Assembly (NCBI RefSeq): GCF_900176885.1
Contig: NZ_LT839648.1
Coordinates: 587,276-651,275 of the forward strand
Reading direction: 5' to 3'
Length of the DNA: 64,000 nucleotides
From: Oceanobacillus senegalensis
GTDB lineage: Bacteria > Bacillota > Bacilli > Bacillales > Amphibacillaceae
The position numbers and the translations under genes are program-made. This document shows positions 49,826 through 59,653 of the stretch, piece after piece (position 1 is the stretch's first letter; each line of letters begins with the position of its first letter). The notes beneath the pieces are model-generated. The model did not search any database. It was not told where the DNA came from and was given only the letters and a program-made list of their open reading frames with translations.

Positions 49826-51448
49826 TTAGGATTGCATTAAAAATCCTTTATACTCTTTCGCAGCAACTTTCTCGCATTTCTCTCTATACGGTCCGTACCC
49901 ACCAACATAGATTTGGAAGCCGCCAGCCTTTCCAGGAATATTGGCGCCTGTATACCAGGATTCTACTTTCGTATAAAGTGTTGAATCCGCTAATTCCCGG
50001 CAATGGTTGCTCCAAGCAACCTCTTCCTCTACCTTAGCTTCAATTGTTTCCTTTTCATGGTTACGTAAATAGTCAATACAATCAGCTATCCATTCAACGT
50101 GCTGTTCAATCGCTACAGGCATGTTACCTAATACGGATGGGCTTTCTGGTCCGGTAATCATAAACATATTAGGAAAACCATTTGTTGAAATACCGAGATA
50201 TGTTTGAACACTTGCCCCATTTTCCCATTTCTCTTTCAATGAAATTCCATCTCTACCACGAATATCCATATTGAATAGGGAACCAGTCATTCCATCGTAA
50301 CCAGTAGCAAATACAATCATGTCCAGTTCATATTCGCTATCCGTTGTACGTATGCCATTTTCTGTAATTTCTTCAATCGGCGCCTGTTTTACATCTATTA
50401 AACTAACGTTAGAGCGGTTATAGGTTTCAAAATAATTGGTATCAAGGATGGCACGTTTTGTACCGTAATAGTATGTTGGTGTTAGTTTTCTAGCTATTTC
50501 TGGATCTTCCACTATCTCATGTATTTTAGAACGAATGAAGGATGATACGGTTTCGTTTGCTTCTTCGTTAGCAAGCAGGTCGCTATAGGAAAATAGTAAA
50601 TAAGGTCCCCCCTTTTCCCAAGCTTCTTCGAATACCTTTTCGCGTTCTTCAGGTGTATCGTCTAAGGCAGACTTGTCGGGAGGTGTAATAGGTAGTCCTC
50701 CTAATGATGCCCGTACTTTTTTCTTATTCTCATGGAAATTTGCCTTTGCTTCTTCGATATACTCTTTTGAGTATAGATGATTTTTCGCTGGAACACTATA
50801 TTGTGGTGTCCGCTGGAATACAGTTAGATGGCCAGCTTCCTTTGCAATCTCTGGAATGGCTTGAACACCGCTTGAACCAGTACCGATAATTCCAACTCGT
50901 TTTCCTCTAAAATCTACTTTTTCATGAGGCCAATGTCCTGTATGGTACCATTCTCCTTTAAAAGAATCTAGCCCTTTAAAGTTCGGCACGTTTGCTGTGG
51001 AAATACATCCAACACCTGTAATAAAATATTTAGCTGTAACCGTTTCACCATCTTTTGTATGAATGAACCAACGATTAGATTCTTCATCGTATTCTGCGGA
51101 CTGAATACGTGTATTAAATTGGATATCCCTACGAAGTTCGAATTTATCTGCAACAAAATTGAGATATTCTAGTATTTCAGGTTGTGCAGGATATCGGGAT
51201 GACCAAGTCCATTCCTTATACAATTCTTCGGAAAAAGTGTAATTATAATAAATACTTTCGGAGTCACATTTTGCACCAGGGTATCGGTTCCAATACCATA
51301 CCCCACCAACATCATCTGCGGCCTCGTAGACACGAGTAGTTAGTCCTGCCTCACGTAATCGATAAAGCATGTATAATCCTGAGAATCCCGCGCCAATCAC
51401 TACCGCATCCAGCTGATTTACTTGATTATTCTTGTGTAAAGAAGTCAA
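49826..51448 (-). CDS. Flavin-containing Baeyer-Villiger-type monooxygenase
   Basis: FAD/NADPH enzyme that turns ketones to esters or lactones. About 540 residues: the first Rossmann motif VVIGAGFSGLYMLYRLRE, GGVWYWNRYPGAKCDSES (cyclohexanone-monooxygenase-type substrate/FAD region), the BVMO fingerprint F-x-G-x3-H-x3-W-P seen as FKGEWYHTGHWP, the second Rossmann motif VGIIGTGSSGVQ, and DMIVFATGYDG. An ATG at 51457 touches the AGGAGG; the TTG at 51448 is 9 bases from it and is my start. The esterase gene lies 50 bases upstream, so ketone to ester to acid plus alcohol is a likely two-step route. Confidence 0.9.
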   Translation of the reverse strand: MTSLHKNNQVNQLDAVVIGAGFSGLYMLYRLREAGLTTRVYEAADDVGGVWYWNRYPGAKCDSESIYYNYTFSEELYKEWTWSSRYPAQPEILEYLNFVADKFELRRDIQFNTRIQSAEYDEESNRWFIHTKDGETVTAKYFITGVGCISTANVPNFKGLDSFKGEWYHTGHWPHEKVDFRGKRVGIIGTGSSGVQAIPEIAKEAGHLTVFQRTPQYSVPAKNHLYSKEYIEEAKANFHENKKKVRASLGGLPITPPDKSALDDTPEEREKVFEEAWEKGGPYLLFSYSDLLANEEANETVSSFIRSKIHEIVEDPEIARKLTPTYYYGTKRAILDTNYFETYNRSNVSLIDVKQAPIEEITENGIRTTDSEYELDMIVFATGYDGMTGSLFNMDIRGRDGISLKEKWENGASVQTYLGISTNGFPNMFMITGPESPSVLGNMPVAIEQHVEWIADCIDYLRNHEKETIEAKVEEEVAWSNHCRELADSTLYTKVESWYTGANIPGKAGGFQIYVGGYGPYREKCEKVAAKEYKGFLMQS

Positions 51449-51498
51449 GAATATCATCCTCCTATTATTTATTATAAAAATGTACGTATTCCCTTCGA

Positions 51499-52422
51499 CT
51501 AAAGGGTTTTTAAAAAGCGATTCATGTTAAAGATAGTCCCTTTAATATGTTCCGGAAATAGTGCCATATTGGTAAAGAAACCATGTACTAATCCAGGCTC
51601 TGTATAGGATTCCACTTTCACACCAGCATCTTGTAATCGGTTGGCATAGGCGATACCTTCATCCTTTAGTACATCATTTTCAGCTGTTACTACAAAAGCA
51701 GGTGGTAGATTGCTTAAGTCGTTAGCAAGCAATGGAGCAACATAGATGTTCTTAGCGTCTAATTCGTTATTAATATAATAATTTCCAAACCAAATCATTA
51801 AATCCTTGTCCAGACCAAAGCCTTCGGAAAATTCCTGGTAGGAAGGAGTGCTATAGCTTAAATCAGTAACAGGGTATAGTAATACTTGCGCACTTATTTT
51901 CGGTCCATTTAAATCTCTTGACATCATGGACACTACGGTGGATAAATTTCCACCAGCGCTATCTCCACCAACTACTATATCGGAAGCGCTTCCATTTATG
52001 GATGCAGCATTTTCACTGACCCATGTTAATGCAGTGTAGGAGTCTTGTAATGGAATTGGAAATTTATATTCTGGTGCAAGTCTGTAGTCAACGGACACAA
52101 CAACCCTTCCTGTTTGATTAGCAATCATTCGACAACTTGCATCTGATGTTTCAATATCACCTATAACCCAACCGCCCCCATGATAATAGATAAATAGAGG
52201 GAAAGGACCATCTCCTTCTGGTGTATAGATTCTTATATTAATCTCAGCATCATCAACAGGAATCTTTCTGTCTTCTACTTTTGCAAGGGGGGCTAATTCA
52301 ACTTCAATAGGAGGTGCTTGTGCAAACATATCCCTAACCTCTTGTGGTTTTAATGTTTGCAATAGTGGCATTTGATAGAATGCCTCCACGAATTCTTTTG
52401 CTTTTGGATCAAGATTTGTCAT
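51499..52422 (-). CDS. Alpha/beta hydrolase esterase (hormone-sensitive lipase family)
   Basis: A 307-residue carboxylesterase: the HSL oxyanion motif YYHGGGWVIGD (about 79-89), nucleophile VGGDSAGGNLS (Ser about 153), Asp in FVVTAENDVLKDEG, and His in GLVHGFF. It is first in a two-gene leftward operon with the monooxygenase, so it probably hydrolyses the ester or lactone product. The ATG has AGAAGGGATG upstream. The pair separates degV from comFA, which adjoin in B. subtilis. Confidence 0.9.
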   Translation of the reverse strand: MTNLDPKAKEFVEAFYQMPLLQTLKPQEVRDMFAQAPPIEVELAPLAKVEDRKIPVDDAEINIRIYTPEGDGPFPLFIYYHGGGWVIGDIETSDASCRMIANQTGRVVVSVDYRLAPEYKFPIPLQDSYTALTWVSENAASINGSASDIVVGGDSAGGNLSTVVSMMSRDLNGPKISAQVLLYPVTDLSYSTPSYQEFSEGFGLDKDLMIWFGNYYINNELDAKNIYVAPLLANDLSNLPPAFVVTAENDVLKDEGIAYANRLQDAGVKVESYTEPGLVHGFFTNMALFPEHIKGTIFNMNRFLKTL

Positions 52423-52686
52423 TATTAAACATCCCTTCTAGAATTTATTGCTCCACTTTTTAGATAATTAAATTTGACTAAAAAGTATGCTTTGAAAAAA
52501 TGTATGTATTTAATGTTCGGTATATTCCTATCAATCGCGAATGAGACAAATTATTACTGACTTTTTAATACCTGGTTTTATATTTTTAAGGAATTGTTGG
52601 AAGTAGTGTGACAAAGCTCATAGAGAGCTAGACTAATTTATGCTATGGTTTATCTATCATAATTTACATTGAAAGCGAGTGAGAAA

Positions 52687-54084
52687 ATGTACCAATTAGA
52701 CCTATCTCGTCATTACGCGGGTAAAATCCTTTTACGCCAGGAGATTTTGCTAGATGAGGATAAATTACAACAGCTTCTTCAAAAAGGTAACTTCCAGACG
52801 ATACCATCCATCAATAAAAGAAATTTGAAATATCAATGTGAACGTTGTGGTAATCATAAGCAATCATTATTTGCAAATATTCCTTGCTATAAATGTAAAA
52901 GTACGCATCGTTATTGTCGAAAATGTATTGATATGGGACGAGTTTTAGAATGTGAATCAATGTATGTCTGGACCGGGGAAAAGCCGAAATGGGACCACTA
53001 TGAAAATCCTTGCTCATGGCAAGGAAAACTTACCATTGCACAGCAAAAAGCAGCCAATCGAATGGTAGAGGCTATTAAACAGGAAGAAAAAGAGTTGCTT
53101 ATCTGGGCAGTTTGTGGTGCTGGGAAAACAGAGATGTTGTTTCCAGGTATAACAGAAGCTTTGAAACAAGGAAAACGCATTTGTATGGCAACGCCGAGGG
53201 CGGATGTAGTAAGAGAACTATTACCTAGGATGCAACATGCATTTGAAGATGTACCTATTCAAGCCTTGTACGGCGGAAGTGAAACAAAAGAAGGAACGGC
53301 TCAATTCCTTATTGCAACCACCCATCAATTATTACGATACAAAGATGCGTTCGATTTATTAGTCATTGATGAAGTCGATGCATTTCCTTTTCATGCAGAT
53401 CAATCCCTTCCATATGCAGCGAACCGAGCGAAAAAAGCTAGAAGCACAACAATCTATTTAACCGCTACACCAAGAAAAAATCATGTTCGCCGGATGAAAC
53501 GAAAGAACCTTCCCCATGTTTTCGTACCTATTCGTTTTCATGGATATCCTCTCCCAATTCCCAAAAAGCAAATTAGCTTTTCTATAAAAAAAGACCTCGA
53601 GAAAAATCGTGTACCAAAAGCCTTTATAAATTGGATGAACCATCGAAAAGTCCCCGACCGTCAGTTGTTAATATTTGTCCCAACTATTAAACTTGCAAAA
53701 AATATGATAGCTGCCTTCACTAAATTACTTTATTCCAACGGATGGATAGAATCCGAAAATATGATAGCTTCTGTACATGCGGATGATGAAGAAAGGGAGG
53801 AAAAGGTTCAACAGTTTCGTAATAAGGAAACAACTGTACTTGTAACAACTACTATTCTAGAACGTGGTGTAACGTTTCCCTCTGTGGACGTAGCAATACT
53901 TGATGCTGGTCACATCGTTTTTGATGAGGCAGCACTTGTACAAATTGCTGGACGTGCTGGAAGAAGTGTGGATGATCCAACTGGTGAGGTAATTTTTTTT
54001 CACGATGGCAAAACCAATGCGATGGAAATGGCAATCGAATCAATTAAAGCTATGAATAAACGAGGGGGTTTTTCGAAAGCATGA
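52687..54084 (+). CDS. comFA: Competence helicase ComFA
   Basis: DEAD-type ATPase needed for DNA uptake in transformation. The ~465-residue protein has an N-terminal four-Cys zinc module (CERCGNHKQ...CYKCKSTHRYCRKC, quoted in parts), Walker A VCGAGKTE, LLVIDEVDAFPF (DEVD), YLTATPR, and the late QIAGRAGRS of helicase motif VI. A longer frame begins at 52669 (TTG), but GCGAGTGAG precedes ATG 52687. Its end overlaps comFC by 4 bases; comFB is absent between them. Confidence 0.93.
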   Translation: MYQLDLSRHYAGKILLRQEILLDEDKLQQLLQKGNFQTIPSINKRNLKYQCERCGNHKQSLFANIPCYKCKSTHRYCRKCIDMGRVLECESMYVWTGEKPKWDHYENPCSWQGKLTIAQQKAANRMVEAIKQEEKELLIWAVCGAGKTEMLFPGITEALKQGKRICMATPRADVVRELLPRMQHAFEDVPIQALYGGSETKEGTAQFLIATTHQLLRYKDAFDLLVIDEVDAFPFHADQSLPYAANRAKKARSTTIYLTATPRKNHVRRMKRKNLPHVFVPIRFHGYPLPIPKKQISFSIKKDLEKNRVPKAFINWMNHRKVPDRQLLIFVPTIKLAKNMIAAFTKLLYSNGWIESENMIASVHADDEEREEKVQQFRNKETTVLVTTTILERGVTFPSVDVAILDAGHIVFDEAALVQIAGRAGRSVDDPTGEVIFFHDGKTNAMEMAIESIKAMNKRGGFSKA

Positions 54085-54761
54085 ATTGTTTGTCATGTGA
54101 TGTTGAAATAATTCCGGAAGTGACCTGGAAGAATGTCTTTATATTAGATAGACCAAATCTATTATGTAAGGATTGTGAATCAAGTTTGGAAAAAATAAGT
54201 GGCAATCGATGCAAACGTTGCAGTCGTCCTTCAAAAGGAAACGTATGTTCAGACTGTCAGTGGTGGGAAAAACAAATGGATAGAGATAGTCTTGATTTTA
54301 ATTATTCGACCTTCAAGTATAATACCAGAATGCAGGAAATGATTGCGAAATGGAAATATCGTGGAGATTATTATTTAGGGGAAGCTTTTCGTTTTAGTTT
54401 TTTGGCTTCTTTTTATGAGAGGTTTTCTTTTTTGAAAAAAGAAGCCATTGTGGTTCCGATTCCATTAAGTGAAGAGAGACAATTGGAGCGCTGCTTTAAT
54501 CAAGCTGAGATGCTTGCGGGATTTTTACCGATTAAAATGAAGAATGCATTATCACGGGTTCATGGAGAAAAACAATCCAAAAAGTCACGTAGAGAAAGAA
54601 TATGTACAGAAAATCCATTTTTTCTAACACAAACACTTAACAAACCTGTCATTCTTGTCGATGATATATATACAACGGGTACAACTTTACGTCATGCAGC
54701 TCAGCTATTAAAAGATAGTGGAACACCAAGTGTCTATTCCATGACATTGGTTCGAGGCTAG
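54081..54761 (+). CDS. comFC: Competence protein ComFC (phosphoribosyltransferase-like)
   Basis: A 226-residue ComF-family protein: an N-terminal zinc ribbon (CLSCDVEI..., CKDC, CKRCSRPSKGNVCSDC) and a PRTase domain with VVPIPLSEERQLERCFNQAEML and the PRPP loop VILVDDIYTTGTTL. It is translationally coupled to comFA (ATGA overlap) and needed for transformation in related species. Confidence 0.93.
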   Translation: MNCLSCDVEIIPEVTWKNVFILDRPNLLCKDCESSLEKISGNRCKRCSRPSKGNVCSDCQWWEKQMDRDSLDFNYSTFKYNTRMQEMIAKWKYRGDYYLGEAFRFSFLASFYERFSFLKKEAIVVPIPLSEERQLERCFNQAEMLAGFLPIKMKNALSRVHGEKQSKKSRRERICTENPFFLTQTLNKPVILVDDIYTTGTTLRHAAQLLKDSGTPSVYSMTLVRG

Positions 54762-54802
54762 CTGTATGATATCAGGTGACAAAGAGAAATGAGGGAAATA
54801 TG

Positions 54803-55249
54803 ATGGCAGATTTAGCAAATTGCTCACGATGTGGTGCGGTATTTGTTAAAGGAATACGAGATCTCTGTCAAAATGGTTATCTAGAAGAAGAAAAGGCATT
54901 TCAAACGGTATACAATTTTTTAAAAGAACGCAAAAATAGACAAGCGACTATGAAGGAAATTGTCGAAGCTACGGGTGTAGAAGAAAGGCTTATAACTAAA
55001 TTTATTAGAGAGAAAAGACTGCTTATATCTAAGTTTCCTAATCTTGCTTACCCATGTGAAGGATGTGGAGCTGATATTACTAGTGGAAAGCTTTGTAGGA
55101 ATTGTCAGGAATCGTTTAAAAAAGATTTGCAAATCCAAAATGAACTTGATAAAAAATTAGAACAAATACGACAAAAAGAGAACAGTAAATCGAATACTTA
55201 TTATACATTAAATAAAATAATCATTTTTAGTGGTGGTGTTATCGGTTAG
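54803..55249 (+). CDS. yvyF: YvyF-like flagellar operon protein
   Basis: A ~148-residue protein starting ADLANCSRCGAVFVKGIRDLC and containing a helix-turn-helix-like middle (TMKEIVEATGVEERLITKFI) and a second Cys pair set (CEGCGADITSGKLCRNC), i.e. the TIGR03826 YvyF pattern; it may modulate flagellin or fliW-linked regulation (family role unsettled). ATG codons at 54800 and 54803; GAGGG spacing favours 54803. The C-terminal end (NKIIIFSGGVIG) is hydrophobic and unlike the charged tails usual here, so a small change near the end is possible. Confidence 0.85.
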   Translation: MADLANCSRCGAVFVKGIRDLCQNGYLEEEKAFQTVYNFLKERKNRQATMKEIVEATGVEERLITKFIREKRLLISKFPNLAYPCEGCGADITSGKLCRNCQESFKKDLQIQNELDKKLEQIRQKENSKSNTYYTLNKIIIFSGGVIG

Positions 55250-55273
55250 TTAGAATAGAAGGGATGAAAAGGC

Positions 55274-55540
55274 ATGAAAATTAATGGCCCTCATCATACA
55301 AATTTTAATAATCCATACAAAAGAATTTTACAAGAACAAGTAGAGATAAAAAAAGGGATAAAAAAAGAGGATCAAATCGAAATATCGACGGAGGCAAAGC
55401 AACTACAAGAAAATGGAGGGTTGAATAACAAGCGGGCAGAATATGTTCAATCTATTAAGAATCAAATAGATTCTGGAGAATATCAAGTTAATCCAGAGAA
55501 GGTTGCTAAAAAAATGGTTGACTATTGGTCGAATAAATAA
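55274..55540 (+). CDS. flgM: Anti-sigma-D factor FlgM
   Basis: An 88-residue FlgM, which binds the flagellar sigma factor until the hook is complete. It has the disordered N-terminus with a conserved MKINGPHHTNFNNPY start and the sigma-binding C-terminal helices (DQIEISTEAKQLQ, YVQSIKNQIDSGEYQVNPEKVAKKMVD). The ATG is preceded by AGAAGGGATG. Its position after yvyF and before flgN is as in B. subtilis. Confidence 0.92.
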   Translation: MKINGPHHTNFNNPYKRILQEQVEIKKGIKKEDQIEISTEAKQLQENGGLNNKRAEYVQSIKNQIDSGEYQVNPEKVAKKMVDYWSNK

Positions 55541-55579
55541 GGGGTGTCTTAAGTTATTTAGGTAAAGGAGGACTTTATT

Positions 55580-56074
55580 TTGTCCGTAAAATCTATCACT
55601 GAATCATTGGAAAAACTTATATTTGTTCATCGTGAATTGTTAGGTTTATCCAAACAAAAGACAGAAATTGTAAAAGAAGGCTCGGTTGCCCCCTTACAAG
55701 CTTTACTTGTTACGGAGGGGAAGCAGATACGCCTATTAGAGCAAACGGAATTAAAAAGACAACAGGAAGTAGAACAGTGGTTTTCCGATAGAAAATGTAG
55801 GCAAGAGGAAAAAAATATCACTAAAATGATAGAAATAATTGAAAGAGAAGCTGATAAAGAGGCATTGGCAAAGGCAATGAAGGATTTAACAGAACTGATT
55901 ATTGAACTTAGGAATCAGGAAAAATTAAACCAGACTTTATTGCAGCAATCCATGCAATTTGTTCAACTTTCATTAGATATGATGGCCCCATCTATCAAAA
56001 ATATGAATTACGGAATTCAACAAGTAAAGGCAGATAATCAAACAAATCGATCATTATTTGATTCTCAGGTGTAA
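55580..56074 (+). CDS. flgN: Flagellar chaperone FlgN
   Basis: A 164-residue helical protein, the export chaperone for FlgK and FlgL. Long amphipathic helices (SVKSITESLEKLIFVHRELL, LLVTEGKQIRLLEQTELKRQ) and the middle-to-late NQTLLQQSMQFVQLSLDMM, as in B. subtilis YvyG/FlgN. It starts at TTG after AAAGGAGG. Confidence 0.85.
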   Translation: MSVKSITESLEKLIFVHRELLGLSKQKTEIVKEGSVAPLQALLVTEGKQIRLLEQTELKRQQEVEQWFSDRKCRQEEKNITKMIEIIEREADKEALAKAMKDLTELIIELRNQEKLNQTLLQQSMQFVQLSLDMMAPSIKNMNYGIQQVKADNQTNRSLFDSQV

Positions 56075-56147
56075 TAGAATAAGTAAATTAATAGCTTGGT
56101 AATCTTAAAATAAGCGGAGTCTACACTTTGTTTAAAGGAGTAACATA

Positions 56148-57670
56148 ATGAGTACTTTTCATGGATTAGAAATGGCAAAACAAGCCCTTTTTGCTCAACA
56201 ATCGGCATTGCATACAACCGGTCATAATATTTCCAATGCTAATACTGAAGGGTATACAAGGCAACGAGTTGACTTTGAATCAGCTCCTGCATACCCAGCA
56301 ATCTCACGGAATCACCCAGTAATCGCGGGTCAAATTGGGACAGGGGTTAGGGCTGGTTCAGTTCAAAGAATTAGAAATGAATATTTAGACGACCAATTTC
56401 GCGGGGAAAACAGTAAAGTCGGATACTGGCAAGCAAGATCCGGTGCATTAAGCCGTATGGAAAATCTATTAAATGAACCATCAGAAACTGGGTTATCCGC
56501 ATCATTAGATCAATTCTGGCAATCGTTGCAGGACCTTGCTGTCAATCCAGAAAATTCTGGAGCACGTTCTGTTGTTGTTCAGCGTGGACAAGCATTAGCG
56601 GAAACAGTTAACTATTTATCTGATTCGTTATTAAATATTCGAGCAGATATTAAAGGGCAGATAAATACGACTTTAAAAGATGCGAATACCATTACAAATC
56701 AAATTAACGAAATTAACCAGCAAGTAAAAAGACTAGAAACAAATGGATATACGGCAAATGATCTATATGATAGAAGAGATAAATTAATTGATGAATTATC
56801 AAACATCGTGGATATCGATGTTCAATATGATACAAGTCATACGGAATCGAAAACAGTGGATGGTGTCGCAACAATACGTATTGTCAATGATGTAGGAGAT
56901 GAAGTAGCTACATTAGTTGATGGTATGACAGATACGGTGAATAAATTTGCTGTGAATGATGAGATTGACTATGTGTTAGATCCAGAAAGTGGAATCGAAT
57001 CGATTCATATTGATGGTACTGAATCACGTTTTAATATCAATAAACTCCTTCAGTCAGAGGGTTCGTTGAAAGGTTTAGTAGAAGCATATGGCTATCAAAA
57101 GGGTGAAGAAACGATAGGATTATATCCTGATATGCTTGCTAATTTGGAGAAGTTAGCAACGAATTATATAGATGAATTCAATATGGTACATGAAGAAGGT
57201 TACGGTATAGCAAATGAATCGGACGAAATGGATAATAAAGGAAATGCTTTTTTGACTTTGAAGGAAAAACATTGAAAGTAAATGAAATCATTGTTGAAGA
57301 TCCCAACTTGATTGCAGCATCTATGACTGGTGACACAGGAGATAGTGAGAATGCTAGTAAAATAGCAGGAGTATTTGATGAGGTAATGGGCTTTGACACA
57401 ACTAAAACTACGATAAAAGATTTCTATCAATCTGTAATCGGTGAGCTAGGGGTAGTAGCTCAGGGAGCAAATCGAATGGTAAAAAATACCTCCACCCTTC
57501 TTTCCCAGGTGGAAAACCAGCGTATGTCTGTTAGCTCTGTATCGTTGGATGAAGAAATGACGAATATGATTAAGTTTCAGCATGCATACAATGCAGCTGC
57601 TAGAAGTATGACAGCAACGGATGAATTATTGGACAAGATAATTAATAATATGGGATTGGTAGGAAGGTAG
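56148..57670 (+). pseudogene. flgK: Hook-filament junction protein FlgK, frameshifted
   Basis: The N-terminal 375 codons encode FlgK (FHGLEMAKQALFAQQSALHT, TGHNISNANTEGYTRQRV) up to GNAFLTLKEKH and a stop. The continuation KVNEIIVEDPNLIAASMTG through to the C-terminal QHAYNAAARSMTATDELLDK lies in another frame (57272-57670). Adding one T in the T6 run at 57248-57253 restores GNAFFDFEGKTLKVNE and a single ~507-residue protein. So this is one gene with a 1-base deletion in a homopolymer: a true lesion, a phase-variable tract, or a read error. Confidence 0.88.
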
Positions 57671-57680
57671 GTGATGAGTA

Positions 57681-58564
57681 ATGCGGGTAACACAATCCAT
57701 GATTTCTAATAATACATTACGGAATCTATCCAATAGTTATCAAAAAATGGATACTTATATGAATCAACTTAGTACAGGGAAAAAATTAATAAACCTTCCG
57801 ATGATCCAGTAATAGCAGCTAAGGGTATGGATTACCGTACTGAATTAGTACAAGTTGAACAATTTCAACGTAATACGAATGAGGTTCATAATTGGTTTGA
57901 TAATACGGATGCATCTTTGGATCAGGCAACTAAGGCATTGCAACGGATGCGCGAATTGGCTGTAAAAGCTAGTAATGATACTTATGGGCCTGATGAACGA
58001 AGAAATATTGCGGCTGAAGTAGAACAACTTAAGAATGATTTGATTGAACTTGCCAATACCAAAGTAAATGATAAATACCTTTTTAATGGAACGGATACAA
58101 GCAACCCACCATTTACTGAAGATGGTGTAATAAATGATGAGAATCCAGATGATAAAGAGTATGGTACGGTATTTATTGAAGTTGCAAAAGGAACAAAACT
58201 TGATGTAAATGTAACTGCTGAGGATGCTGGTTTCACAGAATTATTTAAAAATATCGATGAATTTATAGGGAAACTAAGGGGTGATGGTGAGGATATCGGT
58301 GCTAGTATTGAAAAGATTGATGATGGTATTGATCATATTATAAATGCACGAGCGGATTTAGGTGCGCGTATGAATCGGTTAGATTTGGTGGAAAATAGAT
58401 TAAGTGAACAACAAATCATAGCAACAAAAACAATGTCTCAAAATGAAGATGTTGATTATGCGAAGACTATTACAAAGTTAGTTACACAGGAAAGCTTACA
58501 TCGTGCTGCTTTATCTGCTGGTGCTAGAATTATACAGCCCACTTTATTAGATTTTCTAAGGTAG
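57681..58564 (+). pseudogene. flgL: Hook-filament junction protein FlgL, frameshifted
   Basis: The gene starts at ATG 57681 (MRVTQSMISNNTLRNLSNSY, QKMDTYMNQLSTGKK) and then loses frame at the A6 run at 57780-57785; with a seventh A it would read GKKINKPSDDPVIAAKGMDY, the usual FlgL sequence, and run to 58564 (about 294 residues). The remaining 245 codons lack the conserved N-terminal helix needed for polymerisation. This is the second homopolymer deletion within 0.6 kb. Confidence 0.88.
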
Positions 58565-58582
58565 CTTCGGACTAATAAGATT

Positions 58583-58612
58583 CCCCTGGCCCATCAAGGG
58601 TTGGGGTTTTTA
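58583..58612 (+). terminator. Terminator after flgL
   Basis: CCCC-TGGCCC pairs with GGG-TTGGGG (imperfect) and is followed by TTTTT. Confidence 0.65.
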
Positions 58613-58633
58613 AGTTGTTAAGGGAGGAGTTAT

Positions 58634-59018
58634 ATGCAAATTCCGCAAATCCGGTTGAATTCCCAACCGGCACAAATACGATTCACGCAAACACTAGCAA
58701 AGCAAGAAATCAGTCAGCCAAAAGCAGATTTTTCAATTCAACAACCCAAAGCAGATATGACTATACATAAGACACAGGGAAAACTGAGCATGGATCAGAC
58801 ACAAGCATGGGGATGATATGAATTTAATGAGTGTACTCAAGCTAAATGAAAAATTTGTACAAGAAGGAAAAAGTAAAGCACTAGAAGGAACGGCAAGACG
58901 TGCATCTGAAGGGAGAGAAATGATGGAAATTGAAAAAGGTGGACATCCATTAATCAATCAAGCCGTTCGAAATGCCTCTGATAACAAGAAACCAATCAAT
59001 ATTGCATTTATTCCTTAG
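58634..59018 (+). pseudogene. yviE: YviE-like (DUF6470) protein, frameshifted and 3'-truncated
   Basis: The first 60 codons (MQIPQIRLNSQPAQIRF, KLSMDQTQAW) end at a TGA; the next frame (MNLMSVLKLNEKFVQEGKSK, GTARRASEGREMMEIEKGGH, PLINQAVRNAS) continues the same family sequence. Removing one G from the GGGG at about 58809-58812 joins them as QAWDDMNLM. B. subtilis YviE is ~190 residues; here the protein stops at ~126 and a GC-rich repeat fragment replaces the rest. AAGGGAGGAG precedes the first ATG. Confidence 0.8.
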
Positions 59019-59062
59019 TAATTGAAGGATGATATGACAGAACACGGTAAAGTTCAGTGCAT

Positions 59063-59130
59063 GGTGATTTCCACTGCGGGCATTCGCGGACCTTAGGGAA
59101 CGCCTCAGCCTTCGCAGCGGTATTTAGGCT
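59063..59130. repeat. GC-rich repeat fragment downstream of yviE
   Basis: GGTGATTTCCACTGCGGGCA and CGCAGCGG bound a GC-rich patch in AT-rich DNA; CCACTGCG (59071-59078) can pair with CGCAGCGG (59113-59120). It resembles, by memory only, the GC-rich dispersed repeats common between genes in halophilic Bacillaceae. It sits exactly where the 3' end of yviE is missing. Confidence 0.5.
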
Positions 59131-59206
59131 CCATATTTTGGGTGAAGTTACTACGCATTCTATTAATTATGCCTAAAAACAACCTACAATAGAGGTGGAT
59201 TAACAT

Positions 59207-59653
59207 ATGAAAATACAAACGAAGTATTTAGGAGAAATGGAAATAGACGAAAGTAAGGTCATTACATTTGCCAATGGTATCCCGGGATTTAATGATGAAA
59301 AGGAATTTGTATTATTGAACCTTTTCAATGATACAGTCTATCAACTCTTGCAATCTGTTCATACAAGTACTACGGCTTTTATTGTGATAAATCCATATTT
59401 AATCTATCAAGATTATAGCTTTGAATTGGATGATTCAACATTGGAACAATTAGGGATAAAACAGGAAAATGAAGTGGTAGTGCTCTCCATTGTTACATTG
59501 AAGGATCCATTCCACGCAAGTACCTTAAATCTAAAAGCTCCCCTTATCATTAATTCAAAACGTATGCTAGGGAAACAATATATTTTAACGAAGGAGGAAT
59601 ATCCGTCCAAAGCATTAATCCATCCTAAGCATACCGTGAAAGGAGTTAAGTGA
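59207..59653 (+). CDS. fliW: Flagellar assembly factor FliW
   Basis: A 148-residue beta-rich protein that binds CsrA and flagellin (Hag) to tie csrA activity to filament assembly. Conserved: [56 protein letters not shown] and the C-terminal HPKHTVKG. It is apparently intact. It overlaps the csrA start. Since no hag gene follows here, its partner flagellin must be elsewhere or lost. Confidence 0.93.
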   Translation: MKIQTKYLGEMEIDESKVITFANGIPGFNDEKEFVLLNLFNDTVYQLLQSVHTSTTAFIVINPYLIYQDYSFELDDSTLEQLGIKQENEVVVLSIVTLKDPFHASTLNLKAPLIINSKRMLGKQYILTKEEYPSKALIHPKHTVKGVK

